Of a stretch of DNA of 64,000 nucleotides, positions 42,953 through 51,620 are shown piece by piece. A program made the translations under genes and the position numbers. Position 1 is the stretch's first letter. Each line of letters starts with the position of its first letter. Origin of the DNA: JAICJR01 sp963848495 (lineage in GTDB: Bacteria > Actinomycetota > Thermoleophilia > Solirubrobacterales > Thermoleophilaceae); NCBI GenBank assembly GCA_963848495.1, contig CAWKDV010000001.1, positions 682,001 to 746,000 on the forward strand. The letters run 5' to 3'. A model generated the notes under the pieces. The model did not search any database, was not told the origin of the DNA, and saw nothing but the letters and a program-made list of their open reading frames with translations.

Positions 42953-44366
42953 CCGGCCGTCGCGTCGATCGCGGCGGCGGCCATCGCCGCAGTGCTCGCG
43001 GTAGAGGTTCGCGAACTTGGGATAGCGCGAGAGGAACGTGAGCATGACGTCGCCGACCGGGCCGTTGCGGTGCTTGGCGACGATCACGTCGGCCTCGCCG
43101 GGGCGCTCGCGAGTCGCGGTTGTAGTACTCGTCGCGGTAGATGAACATCACGAGGTCGGCGTCCTGCTCGATCTGGCCGCTCTCGCGCAGGTCCGACAGC
43201 AGCGGCCGCTTGTCCGGGCCGCGCCTCGACCGCGCGCGAGAGCTGCGAGACGGCGATCACCGGGATGTTCAGCTCGCGCGCCAGGATCTTGAGCCCGCGG
43301 CTGATCTGGCCGATCTGCTCGACGCGGCTTGCCGTGGCTGTCCTCCGGCGCGCATCAGCTGCAGGTAGTCGACGATCAAGAGGCCCAGCTCGCGCCGCGC
43401 GTGCAGCCGGCGCGCCTTCGCGCGCAGCTCGAGGATGCCGATGTCGCTCGAGTCGTCGACGTACAGCGGCGAGCGCGGCGAGCTTCTCGGTGGCCTTCAC
43501 GACCTTCGGCCAGCGGTCGGCCTTCACGCGGCCCTTGCGCAGGTCGTCGCCGTTCAGCTTCGCCTGGGAGGCGATGAAGCGCTGCGCCAGCTCGGTCTCG
43601 GACATCTCGAGCGAGAACAGCGCCACCGGCCGGTCGTGGTCGATCGCCGCGTTCTCGGCGATGTTCGTGACGAGCGCCGACTTGCCCATCGACGGGCCGG
43701 GCCGCCAGCACGATCAGGTTGCCTGGCTGGAAGCCGCCGGTGAGGTCGTCGATGTCCTTGAAGCCGGACGGGCGTGCCGGTGAGCGAGATGCCCTGGCGC
43801 GAGACCAGCTCGAGCTTGTCGAGCTCGTCGTGGAGCACGTCCTCGATCGGCCGCAGCTCGCCGGTGCGGTCCTCGTGGGCGATCCGGAACAGCTTGGCCT
43901 CGGCCTGCTCCATCAGCTCGTGGGCGTCGCCCGGGAAGGTGTAGACGTCGTCCTGGACCTCGCGCGTGGTGGTCAGCAGGCGGCGGAGCAGCGCGTGCTG
44001 CTTGACGATCCGCGCGTAGTGGCGGACGTTGCCGGCGGCCGGCACCATGCTCGGCAGCGAGTGGATGTAGGCGGTGCCCCCGGCCTCCTCGAGCTCGCCC
44101 GCGCGCGCCAGCTCCTCGGACACCGTGACGGCGTCGACCGGCCTCGGGATCGGCCTTCTCCTTGAGCCGGCGCATCGCGCCGAAGATCGAGCCGGTGACG
44201 CGGCCGGTAGAAGTCGTCGGCCTGCAGCCGGGTGTCGATCAGAACGCTGTCGAGCGCCTGCTCGGCGAGCAGGATCGCGCCCGAGGACCGAGGTCTCGGC
44301 CTCGAGGTTCTGCGGCGGCAGCTTGCCTGCGGCGGCCTCAGGCTGAGGAGGTACGGAAATCGCCAC
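42949..44366 (-). CDS. dnaB: replicative DNA helicase (many frameshifts)
   Basis: Hexameric replication-fork helicase. Fragments in three frames tile the family: PPQNLEAETSVLGAILL, ELARAGELEEAGGTAYIHSL, NVRHYARIVKQHALLRRLL, the Walker A region ARPSMGKSALVTNIA, ALFSLEMSETELAQRF, ARRELGLLIVDYLQLM, ELNIPVIAVSQLSRAVE, DADLVMFIYRDEYYN, and IVAKHRNGPVGDVMLTFLSRY. About nine one-base breaks (near 43110, 43217, 43333, 43469, 43697, 43770, 44143, 44207 and 44282). GTG start. The stop at 42949 is the best guess given the breaks near the end. Loss of this gene would be lethal, so errors are likely technical. Confidence 0.82.
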
Positions 44367-44557
44367 GACCCGTCACGAGGCCGGACGGGTCGGGGACAGA
44401 GACGCGCGGCACGTGAAACCGGAGTGCAGAGCGGGGAACGTTCCGAGAGATTCGTGGTTGCGAAAACCAAGGCTCGCAAGGACGCAGGGAGATCGTAGGG
44501 CGTTAGCCCGCGGTCGACCGAGGACGCGGGCGAGTGATGGTTTGCAGCCACCAGGAT

Positions 44558-45007
44558 CTACTCCGGCGTGACGATGGTCTTGATCTCGGCGGTCACGCCG
44601 TCCGAGACCTCGACCGTGACCATGTGCGTGCCGGTGGTCTTGATCGGGTGCTCGAGCTGGACCTTGCGGCGGTCCAGCTTGATGCCGCGGGCCTGACGGA
44701 TGGCGTCGACGATGTCCTGCGCCGGTGACCGAGCCGAACAGGCGGCCGTCGTCGCCCGCCTGCTGCGGGATCGTGAGCACCGTCTTCGTGAGCAGCGCGG
44801 CGTTCTCCTCGGCGCGCTCCGCCGCCTCCTGGGCGGCGCGCTCGGCCGCCTCCATGCGCCGCTGGCCTCGGCGATCGCTCCCGGGGTGGCGGGCTGCGCC
44901 AGCTTCCGCGGCACGAGGAAGTTGCGCAGGTAGCCCGGCGAGACATCGACGACCTCGCCGCGCTCGCCGAGGGTCTCGACTGCCTGAAGCAAAATCGCCT
45001 GAGCCAT
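44558..45007 (-). CDS. rplI: 50S ribosomal protein L9 (compensating frameshifts)
   Basis: About 149 residues. The N-terminal domain MAQAILLQAVETLGERGEVVDVSPGYLRNFLVPRKLA and the C-terminal domain RQARGIKLDRRKVQLEHPIKTTG with VTVEVSDGVTAEIK are in one frame. The central helix reads as Arg/Ser-rich nonsense between breaks near 44865 and 44722, whereas another frame gives Glu/Ala-rich helix sequence (AAQEAAERAEENAALLTKTV). The pair of indels cancels. 191 bp between this gene and dnaB contain no gene I can support. Confidence 0.85.
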   Translation of the reverse strand: MAQAILLQAVETLGERGEVVDVSPGYLRNFLVPRKLAQPATPGAIAEASGAWRRPSAPPRRRRSAPRRTPRCSRRRCSRSRSRRATTAACSARSPAQDIVDAIRQARGIKLDRRKVQLEHPIKTTGTHMVTVEVSDGVTAEIKTIVTPE

Positions 45008-45009
45008 CG

Positions 45010-45292
45010 AGCGCCGTCGCTGACGTACGGGAGCAGCCCGAGCTCCCGCGCGCGCTTCACCGCGCTGGGCCAGCTGGCGCTGGTGGCGCCGGCAGGAACC
45101 GGTGATGCGGGCGGAGCGGATCTTGCCCTTCTCGCTCATCGCGCGGCGCAGCGTGCCGAAGTCCTTGTAGTCGACCACGTCGACCTTGTCGCGGCAGAAG
45201 GCGCACGGCTTCCGGCGGCCGCCGGTGCCCGGCCCTCGCTTGCCGTCGCGCCGGCGCGTCTGCTGCCGGGTGCCACTGCGCTGTTTTGCCAC
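45010..45292 (-). CDS. rpsR: 30S ribosomal protein S18 (frameshifted, stop lost)
   Basis: The N-terminus GGRRKPCAFCRDKVDVVDYKD is the CxxC-containing form of S18, followed by LRRAMSEKGKIRSARITG and SCRRHQRQLA. The end VKRARELGLLPYVSD is in another frame after a break near 45066. No in-frame stop is found before the rplI ATG at 45007, implying one more indel near 45012, so the 3' boundary is approximate. GTG start. Confidence 0.83.
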
Positions 45293-45316
45293 CTGAGAGA
45301 AACTCCTTTGAAACGC

Positions 45317-45765
45317 CTAGAACGGGATGTCGTCGTCTCCGCTGCTCCAGCCGCCGCCGGCTGGAAGTCAGCCGTGTCCGCCGGAACGTCGCTCTGCGGC
45401 GTGAACCGGCCGCCGTTCTCTCCGCCGTCCCTCGAGCCCAGGAACTGGACGGAGTCGGCAATGATATCGACCGCCTGGCGCTTGTTGCCGTCCTTGTCCT
45501 CCCACTCGCGCCACTCGAGGCGTCCGTCGACCGCCACGGGGCGGCCCTTGGAGAGGTACTGGGCGCAGTTCTCGCCCTGCGCGCCCCAGACCGTGACGTC
45601 GAAGTAGTTGGGCTTGTCGACCCATTCGCCGGACGCATCGCGCCGGCGCGTGTTGACAGGCGAGCCGGAGGCTGCAGACCGACGTGCCGGTCGAGGTGGC
45701 GTGAGCTCGGGGTCGCGCGTCAGGTTGCCCGTGAGCACCACGCGGTTGATGTTCGTTGCGGCCAT
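45317..45765 (-). CDS. ssb: single-stranded DNA-binding protein (frameshifted)
   Basis: OB-fold protein, about 148 residues: NINRVVLTGNLTRDPELT, NTRRRDASGEWVDKPNYFDVTVWGAQGENCAQYLSKGRPVAVDG, and ADSVQFLGSRDGG. The conserved acidic tip DDDIPF is present but in another frame, after a break near 45352; a further disturbed stretch lies near 45670. The C-terminal tip binds replication partners, so its presence supports a functional gene with sequence errors. Lies between the inserted LLM gene and rpsR. Confidence 0.87.
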
Positions 45766-45872
45766 CTAGAACTGCTCCTTCTCGCTTTCGAAGACTGTCA
45801 GGCGAGGGTACATGCGGGTCCAGATGGGATGGGCCCGGACCATCGAGAAGTTGCTGGAACGTGGGCGGGAAT

Positions 45873-46919
45873 TCACGAAACCGTTGCGGAACGTGACGCT
45901 TCCGTGACGGAACCGCCCGCGAAGGCCTCCGCGATCAGCTCGTAGGAGCGCCGCCGGGCGCCATGGTCGTGGGTGATCGTGACCACCATGACCTCCTCCG
46001 CGCCGTACTCCCGCGCCACCTCCTCGATGCCCGCGCGCACCTTCTCGGGGTCGCCGATGATGCCGCGCCGGTTGCGGGCCATGCTCCCCTCGGGCTCGGC
46101 CCCCGCGCGACTCGAGGAAGCGCAGCGCCTGATCGACCGGCGGCACCGGGATCAGCTTGCCCTCGTGCAGCAGCCGCAGCGTCATGCGGCTCGACGACGC
46201 AAGCCGCTGCGCCTCCTCGTCGCTCTCGGCGCAGATCGCCCAGACCGCCACCGACAGCTTGGCGCGGCCGCTCCGGCGTGTCGAGGAAGCGCTCCCGGTA
46301 GAGCCGCGCGATCTCGGCTCCGTTCGGGTTGATGAAGTCCGCGAACGAGTAGGGAAGCCCCAGCTCGGCCGCCCAGATCGCGCTCTGCGGCGACGAGCCG
46401 AGCAGCCACACCTCCGGCCGCTCCGGCAGGCCGGGGAGGGTCTTGGCCAGGCGGGCGAAGGGATGGTTCGTCGGGCAGGTTGTCGTTCAGATAGCCGAGC
46501 AGCTCGGCGAGCTGCTGGGGAAAGTCGTCCGGCGAGGCCTCGCGGCGGTCCCGCTGGAGCGCGTACATCGTCATCGGGTCCGTGCCGGGCGCGCGGCCGA
46601 TGCCGAGGTCGATCCGGCCGGGGAACAGGCCGCTCAGGGCGCTGAAGCTCTCCGCGACCTTGAGCGGGCTGTAGTGCGGCAGCATCACGCCGCCGCTGCC
46701 GAGCCGGATGCGCTTGGTGGCCGCGCCGATCGGGCCGAGCAGCACCTCGGGACTGGCGCTCGCGAGACCCGGCGTGGCGTGGTGCTCGGCCACCCAGTAG
46801 CGCTCGTAGCCGAGCTCGTCCGCCAGCTTGGCGAGGTCGATCGAGTTGTGCAGCGCGTCCGATCCGCTCGAACCCTCGGGGATCGGCGACTGGTCGAGGA
46901 CGCTGAGGCGCGGGTTCAT
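45873..46919 (-). CDS. LLM-class flavin-dependent oxidoreductase (three frameshifts)
   Basis: Luciferase-like TIM-barrel enzyme, about 345 residues: LSVLDQSPIPEGSSGSDAL, YERYWVAEHHATPGLASASPEV, RIRLGSGGVMLPHYSPLKVAE, LFPGRIDLGIGRAPGTDP, then in other frames VWLLGSSPQSAIWAAELGLPY, FLDTPERPRAKLSVAVWA and RRGIIGDPEKVRAGIEEVA. Breaks near 46463, 46267 and 46107. The ATG overlaps the MFS stop (ATGA). Substrate unknown; many relatives act with FMN on alkanes or xenobiotics. Confidence 0.82.
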
Positions 46920-48400
46920 ACCTCGGCGCGCTGAGGCTCCGGCGCCGGCGCACGGCGCGGCTCGGGCGCGCCCGCAGGCGCGCGAGCCGGCGGACGAACA
47001 CGTGGGATGAGGATGGCCGCGGCGATGGCGCCAATGCCTGCGAAGACGCCGCCCCAGACGAAGGCGCGGTGGAAGCCGGCGGTGAGGGCGGGCGCCTGCC
47101 CCACGTGCACGACCAGGTGCGCGGTGCGCTCGGTGGAGATGGTGGCCAGCACGGCCAGGCCCAGCGAGCCGCCGATCTGGCGGGAGGTGTTGACGAGCCC
47201 TGACGCAAGACCGGACTCCTGGGGCGCGCTCCCGGCCATCGCAGCGATCGTGACCGGCACGAACGCCAGGCCGATGCCCACAGCCGTGACCAGCGAGGCC
47301 GGCAGGACGTCCACGACGTACGAGCCGTGCACGGGGAGCCGGCCGAACAGCAGCATTCCCACGCAGATCAGGGCCATGCCGATCGCCAGCAGCGGGCCGG
47401 CGCCGAAGCGCGCGGTGCCGCGCCCGGCGAGGTTCGCGCCGACCACCACCGCCAGCGCCATCGGGAAGAACGCGAGGCCGGTCTCGATCGGGTCGAAGCC
47501 GCGCACCTCCTGCAGGTAGAGCGACAGGAAGTACCACATGGCGAACGCCGAGGCACCGAGCATGAAGACCACGAAGTTCGCGGCCGACAGCTGGCGCGAC
47601 TTGAACACGCGCAGCGGCACGAGCGGCGCCTTCGCAACCAGGCCCTCGTACAGGAAGAAGCCAACGAGCAGCAGCGCTCCGATGCCGAGCGTGATCAGGG
47701 TGCGGCCCGAAGTCCAGCCGTAGGTGTCGGTGCGCACGATGCCGTAGACGAGCACGACCAGCCCGAGCGTGACCGTGACCGCGCCGGTGAGGTCGAAGCT
47801 GCGGCGCGCGCTCTCATCCCGGCGGCTCTCCGCCACGAAGCGCTGGGCCGCGATCGCGGCGATCAGGCCGATCGGGATGTTGATGAAGAGGATCCAGCGC
47901 CAGCTCAGGCTCTGGGTGAGCAGGCCGCCGAGCAGCGAGCCGGCAGCGCCTCCGGCGCCGCCCATCGCACCCCAGAGGCCGAGCGCGCGATTGCGCTCGG
48001 CGCCCTCCGTGAACGTGCTCGTGAGCACCGACAGCGTGGCGGGCGCCACCACGGCGCCGCTCAGGCCCTGCGCGGCGCGGGCGCCGATGAGCATGCCCTT
48101 GGTCTGCGCGAGGCCCCCGATCAGCGAGGTGGCCGCGAAGCCGATCAGGCCGGCGACGAGCAGCTTGCGGCGGCCGAGCAGGTCGGCGGCGCGCCCGCCC
48201 AGGAGCAGGAAGCCGGCGAAGGTGAGCGTGTAGGCGTTGACGACCCACTGGAGCTCGGTGCCGGTGAAGTGCAGGTCGGCGCGGATGGACGGCAGCGCCA
48301 CGTTCACCACGGACACGTCCAGGATCACCATGAACTGCGCCACGCAGCAGATGACCAGCGTCCAGAGCTTGCGTGTGTCTTCTGAGATTTGCGGGGTCAT
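46916..48400 (-). CDS. DHA2-family (14-TMS) MFS drug:H+ antiporter
   Basis: 494 residues, 14 helices, EmrB/QacA type: LDVSVVNVALPSIRADL (motif D2), WVVNAYTLTFAGFLLLGGRAADLLGRRKLLV (motif A), GARAAQGLSGAVVAPATLSVL and GGAAGSLLGGLL (motif C), then C-terminal Ala/Pro/Arg tail. No frameshift. Coupled to the LLM oxidoreductase, so detoxification plus efflux is plausible. Sits between rpsF and ssb, where the ancestral operon has no such genes. TATCGT ends 9 nt before the ATG. Confidence 0.93.
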   Translation of the reverse strand: MTPQISEDTRKLWTLVICCVAQFMVILDVSVVNVALPSIRADLHFTGTELQWVVNAYTLTFAGFLLLGGRAADLLGRRKLLVAGLIGFAATSLIGGLAQTKGMLIGARAAQGLSGAVVAPATLSVLTSTFTEGAERNRALGLWGAMGGAGGAAGSLLGGLLTQSLSWRWILFINIPIGLIAAIAAQRFVAESRRDESARRSFDLTGAVTVTLGLVVLVYGIVRTDTYGWTSGRTLITLGIGALLLVGFFLYEGLVAKAPLVPLRVFKSRQLSAANFVVFMLGASAFAMWYFLSLYLQEVRGFDPIETGLAFFPMALAVVVGANLAGRGTARFGAGPLLAIGMALICVGMLLFGRLPVHGSYVVDVLPASLVTAVGIGLAFVPVTIAAMAGSAPQESGLASGLVNTSRQIGGSLGLAVLATISTERTAHLVVHVGQAPALTAGFHRAFVWGGVFAGIGAIAAAILIPRVRPPARAPAGAPEPRRAPAPEPQRAEV

Positions 48401-48409
48401 GTCAAGACG

Positions 48410-48415
48410 ACGATA
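48410..48415 (-). promoter_or_regulatory. -10 box (TATCGT) for the MFS gene
   Basis: Minus-strand TATCGT ends 9 nt before the MFS ATG with no Shine-Dalgarno, suggesting the inserted MFS-LLM pair has its own leaderless promoter. Confidence 0.45.
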
Positions 48416-48444
48416 CGACCCGCCATTTGGGGACAGCTACTTCG

Positions 48445-48867
48445 CTATTCGCTGTCCGCCGCGTCGTCGGCCTTGGGGGCGTCGGCGACGGAGCGGGGAG
48501 CCACCGTGGCGGTCTCCTCCTCCTCGCGCGGGAGCTCCCGCGGCCTGCCCGCGGCGCGTGGCGCCGGAGGCGGTGGCGAGCCGGGCTTGAGCCGGATGAT
48601 CCGGAAGCGGAGCACGCCGTCGGTGATCTTCAGCGTGTGGTCCAGCCGCTCGAGCAGGTCGCCGCCATCGGTCTCGAACTGGAACAGGTGGTAGTCCGCG
48701 TCGGCGCGGTGATCGATCTCGAATGCGATCCGCCGCATGCCCCAGTCGTGGGCGCCAACCAGCGTGCCACCGGCTTCGATCTGCGATTGGACGTTCGACA
48801 CGATCTCGCGCCGGCGCTCGTCCGGAGCGTTCGAGTCGAGTAGCAGCATCAGGTCGTAGAGCCTCAT
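48445..48867 (-). CDS. rpsF: 30S ribosomal protein S6
   Basis: 140 residues: MRLYDLMLLLDSNAPDERRREIV, GTLVGAHDWGMRRIAFEIDHRADADYHLFQFE, LKITDGVLRFRIIRL, then a Pro/Ala/Glu-rich tail longer than in most S6 proteins. Normally followed by ssb and rpsR; here an MFS-LLM pair intervenes. TAAGGT ends 10 nt before the ATG (48878-48883), a leaderless-type arrangement. Confidence 0.94.
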   Translation of the reverse strand: MRLYDLMLLLDSNAPDERRREIVSNVQSQIEAGGTLVGAHDWGMRRIAFEIDHRADADYHLFQFETDGGDLLERLDHTLKITDGVLRFRIIRLKPGSPPPPAPRAAGRPRELPREEEETATVAPRSVADAPKADDAADSE

Positions 48868-48929
48868 CGAGGTGCGGACCTTAGCAGCGGTGAGGGGGCG
48901 AGCCGGGCGTCCACGGGCCTTAGCCGGGT

Positions 48930-49271
48930 GTGGGGACTTTGAAGAGGGTGCGGTGGGGGAATGTGGCGAAGCTTCTGGCGTTGGTGGTGGGTGTGATGCT
49001 GCTGGTTCACGGGACTGCGGATCGCGGACTGCGGACTGCGGATCGAGCTGACCAGCTCCCGCCGGCTCTGAAGACGGCGCCCGCGCCGCAGCCGGCGGCC
49101 GCCGCCAAGCCGGCACCGGAGCCCAGGCCGCGACGCCGGAAGCCGGCCCGGCGCCACCGGACGAAGCGGGCGAAGCCCGCGGCCACGCCGGTTGCGAAGC
49201 CACGGCCGAGGCCCGTTCCGCAGTCCGCAGTCCGCAGTCCGCAGGCCACGACAGGCGAATTCGGCCCCTAG
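48930..49271 (+). CDS. small membrane-anchored Pro/Ala/Arg-rich protein, uncharacterised
   Basis: 113 residues: basic N-terminus, a helix LLALVVGVMLLVHG, then a low-complexity tail of Pro, Ala, Lys and Arg (PAPQPAAAAKPAPEPRPRRRK). Heptamer repeats encode TADRGLRTADR near residue 30 and PQSAVRSPQ near the end. GTG start. It could be a real surface-tethered protein or a chance frame over repeats; the good membrane helix and basic start favour a gene. Confidence 0.5.
   Translation: MGTLKRVRWGNVAKLLALVVGVMLLVHGTADRGLRTADRADQLPPALKTAPAPQPAAAAKPAPEPRPRRRKPARRHRTKRAKPAATPVAKPRPRPVPQSAVRSPQATTGEFGP
49012..49045. repeat. heptamer tandem repeat, locus 3
   Basis: GGACTGC, GGATCGC, GGACTGC, GGACTGC, GGATCG in tandem; the reverse complement of the array at 49218, so the two could pair across about 170 nt. 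Confidence 0.8.
49218..49244. repeat. heptamer tandem repeat, locus 4
   Basis: Almost four copies of CCGCAGT, inverted relative to locus 3 and identical in unit to locus 2 at 40861. Confidence 0.8.
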
Positions 49272-49275
49272 CGTT

Positions 49276-49281
49276 TACCCT
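49276..49281 (+). promoter_or_regulatory. -10 box (TACCCT) for the LLM gene
   Basis: TACCCT ends 6 nt before the GTG at 49288 with no Shine-Dalgarno, consistent with a leaderless mRNA. Confidence 0.5.
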
Positions 49282-49287
49282 CGCGCC

Positions 49288-50118
49288 GTGCGCGTCGGCA
49301 TCCAGCTCCCCGAGGTCGAACGCGAGGTTCGCTGGCCGGAGTACGTGGCGCTGGCGCGGGCCGCCGAGGAGGCGGGCTTCGATTCGATCTGGGTCGGCGA
49401 CCATCTGTTCTATCGCGGCGACGGGCGGCCCGAGCGCGGGCCGTGGGACTGTTGGACGCTGCTCGCCGGGCTTGCCGGCGTGACCGAGCGGGTGACCATC
49501 GGCCCGCTCGTCGCCTGCACCGCCTTCCACCCGCCGGGCATCCTGGCTCACATGGCCGCCACGGTGGACGAGCTGTCGGGCGGCCGGCTCACGGTGGCCC
49601 TCGGGGCCGGCTGGAACGAGACCGAGTTCCGGGCCTTCGGCATCCCGTTCGATCACCTCGTATCCCGCTTCGCCGAGCGCTTCGAGATCATCCGCCGCCT
49701 GCTTGCGGGCGAGCGGGTGACGTTCAAGGGCGACTACGAGCAGGTCGAGGACGCGCTGCTGCTGCCGCCGCCGAGGCGCCGCCCGCCGCTGATGGTGGGC
49801 GCCACCGGCCCGCGGATGCTCGCGCTCACGCTGCCGCACGTCGATGCCTGGAACATCTGGTTCGACCTCTACGGGAACACGGCCGAGGGCTTCGCGGAGG
49901 CGAGCGCGAGGATCCCGCCGGAGGTTGAGCGCAGCGCCTGCGTGCTGGTGCAGCTGGATGGCGGGGCGGGCGAGCGGCCCGTGCCGGAGGGCGTCACGCC
50001 GGTCACGGACGTGGCGCGGCACCTGCGTGAGCTCGCAGACGCCGGGGCGGACGAGGCGATCCTCGTGGTCGACCCGATCGACGAGCGCTCGATCAGGACG
50101 CTCGGCGAACTGCTCTAG
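49288..50118 (+). CDS. LLM-class, F420-dependent-type oxidoreductase
   Basis: 276-residue luciferase-like protein: VRVGIQLPEVEREVRWPEYV, EEAGFDSIWVGDHLFYRG, RVTIGPLVACTAFHPPGILAHMAATVDELSGGRLTVALGAGW, and RRPPLMVGATGPRMLALTLPH. The SIWVGDHL and TVALGAGW patterns match the F420-using subgroup, though FMN cannot be excluded. Substrate unknown. GTG start set by the TACCCT box and family N-terminus. The TAG shares CTAG with the GT20 stop. Confidence 0.87.
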   Translation: MRVGIQLPEVEREVRWPEYVALARAAEEAGFDSIWVGDHLFYRGDGRPERGPWDCWTLLAGLAGVTERVTIGPLVACTAFHPPGILAHMAATVDELSGGRLTVALGAGWNETEFRAFGIPFDHLVSRFAERFEIIRRLLAGERVTFKGDYEQVEDALLLPPPRRRPPLMVGATGPRMLALTLPHVDAWNIWFDLYGNTAEGFAEASARIPPEVERSACVLVQLDGGAGERPVPEGVTPVTDVARHLRELADAGADEAILVVDPIDERSIRTLGELL

Positions 50119-51620
50119 CGCGGCGCGAACGTGCCGCTGGGCGACGGCCGCGGCGGCCGTGAGCCGGCTCGCTTGGCCTCGATGTCGGTGAGCTGGTCGT
50201 CGATCCAGTCGCCCGGGTTGCGCGCGGTGACGATCCGCTTGAGCCCCTCGGCGCGCCACTCGCGTTCCTGCTGGGACATGGTGAGGGCGCGGTGGATCGC
50301 GTCGGCCTGCTCCTGCACGTCGAACGGGTTGACCGACAGCGCGAACTGGCCCAGCTCCTCGTGCGCGCCGGTGTTCTCGGACAGGAGGCTCACGCCCCCG
50401 CGCTCGTTGACGAGCGGACCCTCCTTGGCCACGAGGTTCATGCCGTCGAACATCGCGTTGACGATCAGCAGGTCGTAGTGCTTGTAGGCGGCCACGGCCT
50501 CGTCGAGGTTCTCGCGCAGCTTGAGGTCGATCGGCATCCAGTCGGTGGTGCCGTGGCGGTGGTTGACCACCGCCACGAGCGCCTCGATCTTCTCCAGGTA
50601 CTCGACGTACTCGGGCACGTCCTGCCGCGAGGGCATGAGCTGCGCGATGAAGGTGACCTTCTCGCGGAACTCCGGATGCTGGGTGAGGAAGAGGTCGAAG
50701 GCGGTGAAGCCGCGCAGCACGTTCTTGGACAGGTCCGCGCGGTCGACGCGCAGGATCATGTGCTCGCGGCGGCGCCGCAGCAGCTCCTCCTCGTACTGCC
50801 GCACCGACTCGCGCCGGGCGGTGCGCTCGAAGCTCTCCGAGGAGATCGGCAGCGGGTACGCCCGCGCCCACACCTCGCGGCCCTCGAAGTTGACGATGCC
50901 GGCCGCCTCGTCCACCTCGAGGCCGAACAGGTCGCGGCAGCAGAGCATGAAGTTGCGCTTGTAGGCGTAGGTGTGGAAGCCGATGATGTCGTTCGAGAGC
51001 ACGCCCTCGTAGATCTCCTCGCGGATGTCGCGCGGCAGCACGCGCCAGGCGTCCGGCTGGGTCCACGGGATGTGGATGAAGTGGTGCAGGAAGGCGTCAG
51101 GGTTGGCGTGCCGGATCGCCCGCGGCGCCAGGTAGAGGTGGTAGTCGTGCAGCATCACGACCGCGTCATTGCTCGAGGAGATCTCCTCGAGCACCGCCCG
51201 CGCCAGGTCGTCGTTGACCGTGCGGTAGCCGCGCTCGAACGCGTCCACCTCGTTGCGCCTGATGTCCGGCGCGTTGGACAGATCCCAGAGGTAGTGCTGG
51301 ATGAACCACAGCAGCGGATTGGCCACGACGTTGTAGAAGCGGTCGTAGCAGTCCGGGTCGCTGGCCACGAGCTTCACGCGGTAGGTGGTGCCCTCGACGT
51401 CGCAGTCGAAGGCGCCGCCGCCGTGATGGCGGCTGACCTCCACGTCCTCGTCGGTCATCGCCGACGCGACCCAGAGCGCGTCGCGGTGATTGACGAGCCC
51501 GGTCAGCGCCGTGACCAGGCCGCCGCCCCCGCGCGTGACCACCAATTCGCCCTCATCGTCTCTCTCGAACGTGGCCGGGCCGCGGTTCGAGACGAGTACG
51601 AGTTGGGCGTCGCGGGTCAT
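50115..51620 (-). CDS. otsA: GT20 trehalose-6-phosphate synthase-like glycosyltransferase
   Basis: 501 residues: LVLVSNRGPATFERDDEGEL (family start, here N-R-G-P), WFIQHYLWDLSNAPD, VMLHDYHLYLAPRAIR, HIPWTQPDAWRVLP, IIGFHTYAYKRNFM, ILRVDRADLSKNVLRGFTAF and NAMFDGMNLVAKEGPLVN. Uses UDP- or ADP-glucose and probably glucose-6-phosphate; a glucosylglycerol-phosphate or variant acceptor is possible because no OtsB phosphatase is adjacent. Coupled to treT (ATGA). Confidence 0.87.
   Translation of the reverse strand: MTRDAQLVLVSNRGPATFERDDEGELVVTRGGGGLVTALTGLVNHRDALWVASAMTDEDVEVSRHHGGGAFDCDVEGTTYRVKLVASDPDCYDRFYNVVANPLLWFIQHYLWDLSNAPDIRRNEVDAFERGYRTVNDDLARAVLEEISSSNDAVVMLHDYHLYLAPRAIRHANPDAFLHHFIHIPWTQPDAWRVLPRDIREEIYEGVLSNDIIGFHTYAYKRNFMLCCRDLFGLEVDEAAGIVNFEGREVWARAYPLPISSESFERTARRESVRQYEEELLRRRREHMILRVDRADLSKNVLRGFTAFDLFLTQHPEFREKVTFIAQLMPSRQDVPEYVEYLEKIEALVAVVNHRHGTTDWMPIDLKLRENLDEAVAAYKHYDLLIVNAMFDGMNLVAKEGPLVNERGGVSLLSENTGAHEELGQFALSVNPFDVQEQADAIHRALTMSQQEREWRAEGLKRIVTARNPGDWIDDQLTDIEAKRAGSRPPRPSPSGTFAPR

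Noticed and set aside
44367..44557. Small gene or RNA in the gap between rplI and dnaB
   Set aside because: No start with a ribosome binding site, no stable single hairpin and no coding signal; the gap also lies in the error-rich patch.
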